Shown: positions 58,691 to 64,000 of the stretch, piece after piece | Position numbering within the stretch: the first letter of the stretch is position 1 | Layout: the number at the start of each line of letters is the position of its first letter | Source of the DNA: Phlebopus portentosus | Lineage: Eukaryota > Basidiomycota > Agaricomycetes > Boletales > Boletinellaceae | Length of the DNA stretch: 64,000 nucleotides | Reading direction: 5' to 3' | Assembly (NCBI GenBank): GCA_037892935.1 | Contig: JAYXKI010000008.1 | Coordinates: 124,001 to 188,000, forward strand | The notes under the pieces: generated by a model | The model's input: only the letters and a program-made list of their open reading frames with translations | Databases searched by the model: none | Told to the model about the DNA's origin: nothing | Made by a program: the position numbers and the translations under genes

Positions 58691-60284
58691 CTAAAGCAAA
58701 GGAGAGTCAGTTAATCCATTCAAATTTGCAGCAAGAGCTCGAGAAAGACGTGCCTTCCAGCTCCTAGTGCCGTCGCTTACAACATGGCGCAGCTTTGGAC
58801 ACCTTGTCATGAATGCTTTCACGTCTTCGTGCTTCAATGATGGACGATGACCGCGCGTTACGAACATATCAGGTTCATCGATTAGCGTTTGCATTGAGTT
58901 CGACTCAGCAATGGCATCGGTGAAGAAGTTCTATGACAATCAAGGTAAAAGTGAGACCAAACCTCGCTAACAAGGGAGAAGGCTCACAAGCTCCTTCATG
59001 GGAATGTGTATAGCTAGTCTTTCCAACCTCTTACACCTTCGACATATCAGTCTAAGGCTGGACATCGATATTCCACACTTGACAAATCGAAGCGACGTCA
59101 GCGTGTCGGCGTGGGCGTTGATAATGTCTTCGATCGTCGATTGCTGGAGTGTCAGCTTATCAGATAGTTGCAGAGTAAGACTCGTGAGTGATGCATCACA
59201 AGCTTTTGTGTGTGCGATGATACTGCTCCACAAAGCCTCGACGGATGCCGGTACAAAGGTGTTCCTTGTATCCAGGTGTAGATGTTGGAGTTTGCTTATT
59301 TCGCCGAAGGCTGTACTGGAGATTGCTGGATTTTCCTGATGGTAATATGGTTTAGAGTACAGAGTTTCACAAAGCAACACGGTACTCACCCAGGTTGTCA
59401 CCGCAAGGTTCTCCAAAAGAGGAGTGTGCGAGATAAGCCTAAAAACAGCCGGGTGCTCAATCCGCACGCAATTACGGATCGATAATTCGCGCAACTTAGG
59501 AAGATGCATAAGCATCTCCTCCAATACAGTCTCGTTCAGCTCTGCAGTAAACTTTGATTGACATCAATCCAAGAAGGCGCCAATGAGTCAAGAGATCACT
59601 AACAGTAAATGACAGATGGGTCAGCGTCGAACTCAGAACACACAACCACCTCGGGAAGAGATTCATCAAGCACCACGACATGTGGTCTAACCTGATAACC
59701 CGCAACCCCTTGATAGTCACCAAAATCCCAGCCTGCTCCATAGTAAGCGACCCATTTGCGTGCAGCTCCTTCAGTTTTTCCTTCCTCGACAGCGTCAGCA
59801 GGAAGCTTGGAAGCACATTTGGCGCCAGCTTGAACCGCGTCAAATTTGGACAAATGTCTAGCGCTCGTATGCATTCGCTAAGGAACAACTGGTTTGGATG
59901 TCCCTTATAAAGAGGAAAGGCGGAGATATCTAAGTCAGCAGGAAAAAAAATCAGAAAGGTCTGTGCTGCAGTGCGAAGGTGGCGCACACTTACCACAGAC
60001 GCGAACGTAAACTCCCAATGCCGGTCGGGCCAGCAAGGACTCGAACGGAGAAACTATCTGACCCCAAACTTAGCACATTGCTTCCTCAACCAGTCCGTTT
60101 GATCAAGTACCTTCGGGTACTTCTTGGCCTGCTTAAGAGTGAACACGAGAGAATGGTACAGCCGAGGAGTGACGCCATGGAGAAACGCTTTGCTGACCAG
60201 CGCGACTGAAACAAGATCATTTCCAGACAGATAAAGAAATACAAGGCCAAGGACATCAAAGTTGAGATTGTAGGCAGAGACCAT
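58691..60284 (-). CDS. F-box/leucine-rich-repeat-like protein
   Basis: ATG 60284 (MVSAYNLNFDVLGLVFLYLS) opens an F-box-like N-terminus: DVLGLVFLYLSGNDLVSVAL followed by VSKAFLHGVTPRLYHSLVF. Exons continue IVSPFESLLARPALGVYVRV, FLSECIRALDICPNLTRFKL, then leucine-rich segments LPKLRELSIRNCVRIEHPAV, TPLLENLAVTTW, ISKLQHLHLDTRNTFV, DASLTSLTLQLSDKLTL, TLTSLRFVKCGISMSSLRL and CKRLERLAIHIPMKEL, ending NLNGLTDSPLL at 58691. Such proteins are abundant in Agaricomycetes and act as substrate receptors of SCF ubiquitin ligases; the F-box here is divergent. Target unknown. Introns of 50-60 bases fit the surroundings. Confidence 0.75.
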
Positions 60285-60438
60285 GTCCGAAAGAATGATG
60301 ATTGTTGGAAACAATAATTGACAAGTCAGCCCTCCGTTGGCAAATGTCCGAGTAGTCTGGGCTGGACTGGAACGCAACACTTGATTATATAATCCAATCC
60401 TTAATCTAAATAAATTATTCTACATTGCATGCTCGCCA
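60285..60438. other. Short spacer between two minus-strand genes
   Basis: About 150 bases separating the F-box gene start from the stop of the upstream enzyme gene. AT-rich near 60385-60420, with nothing coding. Confidence 0.4.
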
Positions 60439-62162
60439 TCATCGCATAGCACGCTCCCACCACTCCCCGGCCTCCTTCCTCCTCTTCGCCACTAACGCAG
60501 TAACTTCATCTCCCCAAATTTGTTCGGGTCTTTTACCTTCCTTCAATTCATCAACATGCTTTTTGAACTCTGGTAGATCCAACACGATACAATTATGAAC
60601 TGAAAGTGGCTCGTTCGGGTCCCAACGAGTGAGCTGCGCCTTATTAGGAATGCGATGCGGAGGAATGAGCGAGCGTCCGCGGTAGAGGTCTTCGAAAATG
60701 AATGCTACATCGGTCTCATCGATAGGTAATCGGCTGAATATGAAAGAACTGTGAGCAAAACTAGACTCTACGTGAGACCGGAGAGAGAAAGATGCAAGAC
60801 GTACTTGATCGGTTCACCAGTGATCTTCTCCTCTCTTACCCTAAGGTCGCGAAGTAGTTTATCATACGTCTTATACCGATTTTTGATTCTCAGTGGGTTC
60901 GCAATCGGCCGTCCAGCGAGCTCACAAATCACATACGCCGCAGCGTTCAAGCCGAAAATCGACGGCAGAGGTCCAAATACAGGCAGAATCCTCACTCTAA
61001 AATCATCAAATGGCGTTAATTCTTGAACGTTTCCCTTTCCGCGCTCTTCCTCTGCTAAGGGAAGAAGCTTGATGTCCTCTATGGGTTGTTCGGTAGAGTA
61101 TACGACGGGTATGCCGGAGGAGATGCCTGCTTTTCTGAGCTGGACGCGTACAGAGCGTGAGAGGGAGTCTTCGACTGTACAGGAGATGTCAGAGATCTGG
61201 ATACGTGTTGTGTCGAGTTTCGAGCCTGCGCCCATTGAAGAGATGACCTAGAAATGCGAGTTCAGTTATGAGTATCAAATATAGACACAAAAGTTGCTCA
61301 ACCCACTTTTATACCATTGGAATGACAGTACTTGAGAAGGTCTACCTTCGTCGTGATATTATCAATAGCGTCTCAACACAACACAACCGTTAGGCTATAA
61401 TACTATCAGGGTGTGGAAAGCATACCTATGACCCAGTCAGCTCCCTCCAACAAGACACCGCCGTCCTCTTTTCTCCAGAGTTCCTCCCGCGCGTCCACTT
61501 CAACCTTCAAGGACATCTTCATCAGAGAGCTCTTCATAGACTCCACCTTCGACCGTCCAACATCGCTTAGCGTCGCAGTTGCATGTCTATTCAACGAAGA
61601 CATCGTGACGCGGTCAAAGTCGATTAATCGGATAAAAGTTACACCTCTGCATGGATGCCGAAGGAATACAAACGTCAGTATCAGAAATCTGAGACCAAGG
61701 CTAGCAGGTCCTACGCTGAACGCACGATCGAACAAGCATGACAGCAGCCCAACTTCCAACACCACCGCACCCAACAACAACCACTCTCGCCTTCCGGATC
61801 CCCTCCATCCCTTCCTCCTTGAACAGCGCATAGCACCTCGCCAGCTGCTCTCTAGACAATTCCTCCGGCTCGTCTCCCCGCAAGATCCTCTCCTTGATAG
61901 GCTCAACACGCTCCTGCACGAGAGTCGCAGTGGAAGCGTCTGGAGGTGTTTTGAGTTCTGGTGATTCCGTGTCGTCTGGAGAGACGACCTCTTCCTCTCG
62001 CGCCAACGCATCTCGGATTTCGTATTGAAGTTGCCGACGTCGACGATGCCGTGAGTAGGTGTTGTAAGCTGCGAGCGCTCCTGCTGTTGCTACAGAGCTG
62101 GCTACTGCTACGAGAGCTAGCTGAGTACGGTGAGAACGAAGGTTGAGTGAATTCAGGTTCAT
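60439..62162 (-). CDS. tRNA threonylcarbamoyladenosine dehydratase (TcdA/Tcd1-Tcd2 family), outer-membrane anchored
   Basis: ATG 62162 (MNLNSLNLRSHRTQLALVAV) starts a basic N-terminus with a membrane helix (LALVAVASSVATAGALAAY), as in yeast Tcd1/Tcd2 of the mitochondrial outer membrane; an in-frame ATG lies at 62201. The E1-like Rossmann fold follows: ARVVVVGCGGVGSWAAVMLV, then FIRLIDFDRVTMSSLNRHA, GADWVIG-AIDNITTKVDLL, VISSMGAGSKLDTTRIQI, SIFGLNAAAYVICELAG, and the end KRRKEAGEWWERAMR with a stop at 60439-60441. The enzyme uses ATP to cyclise the threonylcarbamoyl group on A37 of ANN-decoding tRNAs, giving ct6A. About 510 residues. Strong family match; symbol not assigned because fungi often have two paralogs. 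Confidence 0.9.
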
Positions 62163-62791
62163 GACTGAGAACGGAAAAGGAAATTCTGCGAAATTTCGCA
62201 ATCTTGTGTCGATTGACGCCTACCCTAAACATCTATCTACAAAAACAAGAATATTGTAGCATCCGGAACTATCCGGAACTTGGGGTATATAATTAATTTT
62301 GTAAAAGTCCAATGCGATAACATCGGCAGACCGTTAAAAATAGTATGGTATTGACGAACCTATTCACCAAGGCAGAATTGTGAAGAAAGTAATGGATGGA
62401 CCGATGTTACTTAGCACGAATGCTGGTGATACGGTCCATCCGATATCCAGCTGAGTCGTAGGGGATCTGCAACTGGAATCACGCCAATATACTCACAAGT
62501 GGGGCCTAGCTAGACAAATATAATCGGCTACGGGACGACATGAAAACTCCTGGACATATGAATTTCTTCGTCGGTTTCGTCTTTTCGAGCTCAAATTCGA
62601 TCGGAGTTCTAATATATCGGCAATATTCATACTTTCCACTCTCCGGAATTCATTTGGGAGAAAGGAATGCTACTTTATTTACCGTTTGATTTATGTACAT
62701 ACATATCCGGGCTCGAGACACATAAGCTTCATAGTACAGTACATACCAGCAGACTTGTATTAATAGAATGAAACGCAGGATAGAAAACAGT
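62163..62791. other. Intergenic region
   Basis: About 630 bases between two minus-strand genes, AT-rich. A ten-base tandem duplication (TATCCGGAAC twice) sits near 62260-62282. No gene is supported. Confidence 0.45.
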
Positions 62792-64000
62792 TTACCGTCT
62801 CGGATTCAAAGCAACCGGGAGCTTTCCGACGCTCATTGCCATGAAAGCCTGAAGCTCTTCATCCCACTTCTGTGGATCGTAATCAGCCGCAAACCTAATA
62901 TCAAACTTCTGAACTATCGCCGCGACCACCATGCGCATCTCCAATAAGGCCAGATTCTTTCCGACGCAATTTGCCGGGCCCGTGGAGAATGGTATGAATG
63001 CAGATGTGTTGGTGGTGAACTTGCTGTCACAGTCGATCCATCGCTCGGGGATAAATGAGTCGGGAAACGGCGAAAAGTAACGGGGGTCTCTATGAAGAAC
63101 GTATGGTGGGACGTATACCGCTGTACTTTCTGGAACAAACCTTGAGTGTACGTCGTCAGAATTAGATACTGGAGATATTTGTAGTAAGGGTGTGACCTTC
63201 CAGCAACAAATTTCCCTCCACTTCCTTCCAACGGACTTCTCTGGAGTACGGTAGGTACAGCCGGTTGGAGGCGAAGCGCTTCATTACTAAGACGGAAATG
63301 TAAGTTAACGTCATCCTTAGTTGTGAAATTTCAGTGACATCTGACTTACATCACCGCGTTGAGATACGGCATCTTGGCAAGTTTAACTGCATCAAATGGA
63401 CCCCCCTCGGTCACGGGAAACTCTGACTCCACCTCCCCTTTCAGTCGTTCAAAAGCGGGCATATCTGAAAGCAAATAGAAGAAGAGACCGCTCAAAACGG
63501 TTGAAGTAGTATCTGCGCCAGCAGCGATAGCTATAATAATGTCGTTCATGCTTTGATCCTGTGAGACCTTTATTTTTTCCAGTCCCTCTTCATTGGTCTA
63601 GCGGTCGATAAGTAACAAGGAGTAGAAAGATAATGAAATTAACTTACGATATAATGGAATAGGTCTCTCTTTGTCGACCCTTGCTCCTTGCGCATGACAT
63701 AGCGTTGAAATGCGAACTTTTGAAAGTTCCGCTGTTCCTTCGGAACCACTGACAGTTTGTGGACCAGGCTCGCGATCCATGGTATTTGCCCTTGAATCCC
63801 AAGAGCCCTGACAAGCGCAAGTATATGAATATCATCGTACATCGCAATAAGAAAATTCATACTTCAAATTGCCTTCAATTACAGCTCGGATACCGCCTCC
63901 ATCGTTGCTTTGCATGAGCCCAAGACCACCACCGAATCTTTAATATATAATCAACGAGAGCATCAGCAAAGCAGTTTCGGTCAGTACTCACACCATGTCT
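62792..64000 (-). CDS. Cytochrome P450, 3' part (cut by the window edge)
   Basis: C-terminal half of a P450 with several introns. The I-helix oxygen-binding motif AGADTTST is in IIIAIAAGADTTSTVLSG; the ExxR region begins after LAKMPYLNAVM (NEALRLQPAVPTVLQR); SERRFQSL-type residues precede PESFIPERWIDCDSKFT; and the haem loop is PFSTGPANCVGKNLALLEM, containing the Cys ligand, followed by FDIRFAADYDPQKWDEEL and the end GKLPVALNPRR (TAA 62792-62794). The 5' exons, including the membrane anchor, lie beyond position 64000. It is probably an ER-bound monooxygenase of the large mushroom CYP expansion; substrate unknown. The loop has FSTGPANC instead of the usual FGxGxRxC, a frequent variant in this group. 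Confidence 0.87.

Noticed and set aside
60020..60100. A tRNA-like string (GGACTCGAACGGAG) near 60030
   Set aside because: The flanks do not form a cloverleaf and the bases encode SPFESLLARPALG of the F-box protein.

Overview
The window looks like nuclear DNA of a filamentous basidiomycete, probably an Agaricomycete. Genes are split by many short introns of about 50-70 nt with GT-AG borders. Families typical of mushrooms are present: a DUF6533 seven-helix protein, a LaX325/Bim1-type copper protein, a velvet factor and large Ser/Pro-rich proteins. There is no rRNA, convincing tRNA, CRISPR array, bacterial operon or viral gene. All gene models were joined by eye from open frames and splice sites, so ends and small exons are approximate.

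Layout. 1-8.5 kb: 3' end of YTM1 (WD40, ribosome biogenesis), an X325-like secreted copper protein, a Mn superoxide dismutase with no visible transit peptide, small unknown genes, a 1.7 kb gene-poor stretch and a DUF6533 membrane protein. 9.1-15.5 kb: two co-oriented genes on the minus strand. One is a multidomain biotin enzyme of the urea carboxylase family (biotin carboxylase, KipA/PxpC-like, KipI/PxpB-like, biotin carrier) without an allophanate hydrolase domain. Upstream of it is a LamB/YcsF (PxpA-like) gene. 15.7-25.3 kb: SEC61 alpha, an aldehyde dehydrogenase and a disordered protein of about 1,490 residues with a C-terminal membrane segment. 25.3-33.7 kb: a gene-poor interval with two copies of a small inverted-repeat element, an alpha/beta hydrolase, a REV7-like HORMA protein, and several unknowns. 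33.7-37.8 kb: a hydantoinase/oxoprolinase fused to a DUF917 region. 38-47 kb: small unknowns, an intronless velvet regulator, and a 794-bp terminal-inverted-repeat element flanked by TA. 47.7-54.3 kb: two paralogous secreted proteins in tandem on the minus strand, separated by an unresolved 1.6 kb stretch. 54.4-64 kb: a possible small membrane protein, a PH-domain protein, an F-box/leucine-rich protein, a TcdA/Tcd1-type tRNA-modification enzyme and the 3' part of a cytochrome P450.

The most interesting content is the pair at 9.1-15.5 kb together with the hydantoinase-DUF917 gene about 18 kb away. All three belong to families that open cyclic amides or carboxylate urea-like nitrogen compounds. 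PxpA, PxpB and PxpC together form the bacterial ATP-dependent 5-oxoprolinase. Here the B- and C-type domains sit inside a biotin-dependent carboxylase chain and the A-type gene lies directly upstream on the same strand. That arrangement suggests a eukaryotic cyclic-amide or guanidine/urea-type degradation module. The substrate is inference.
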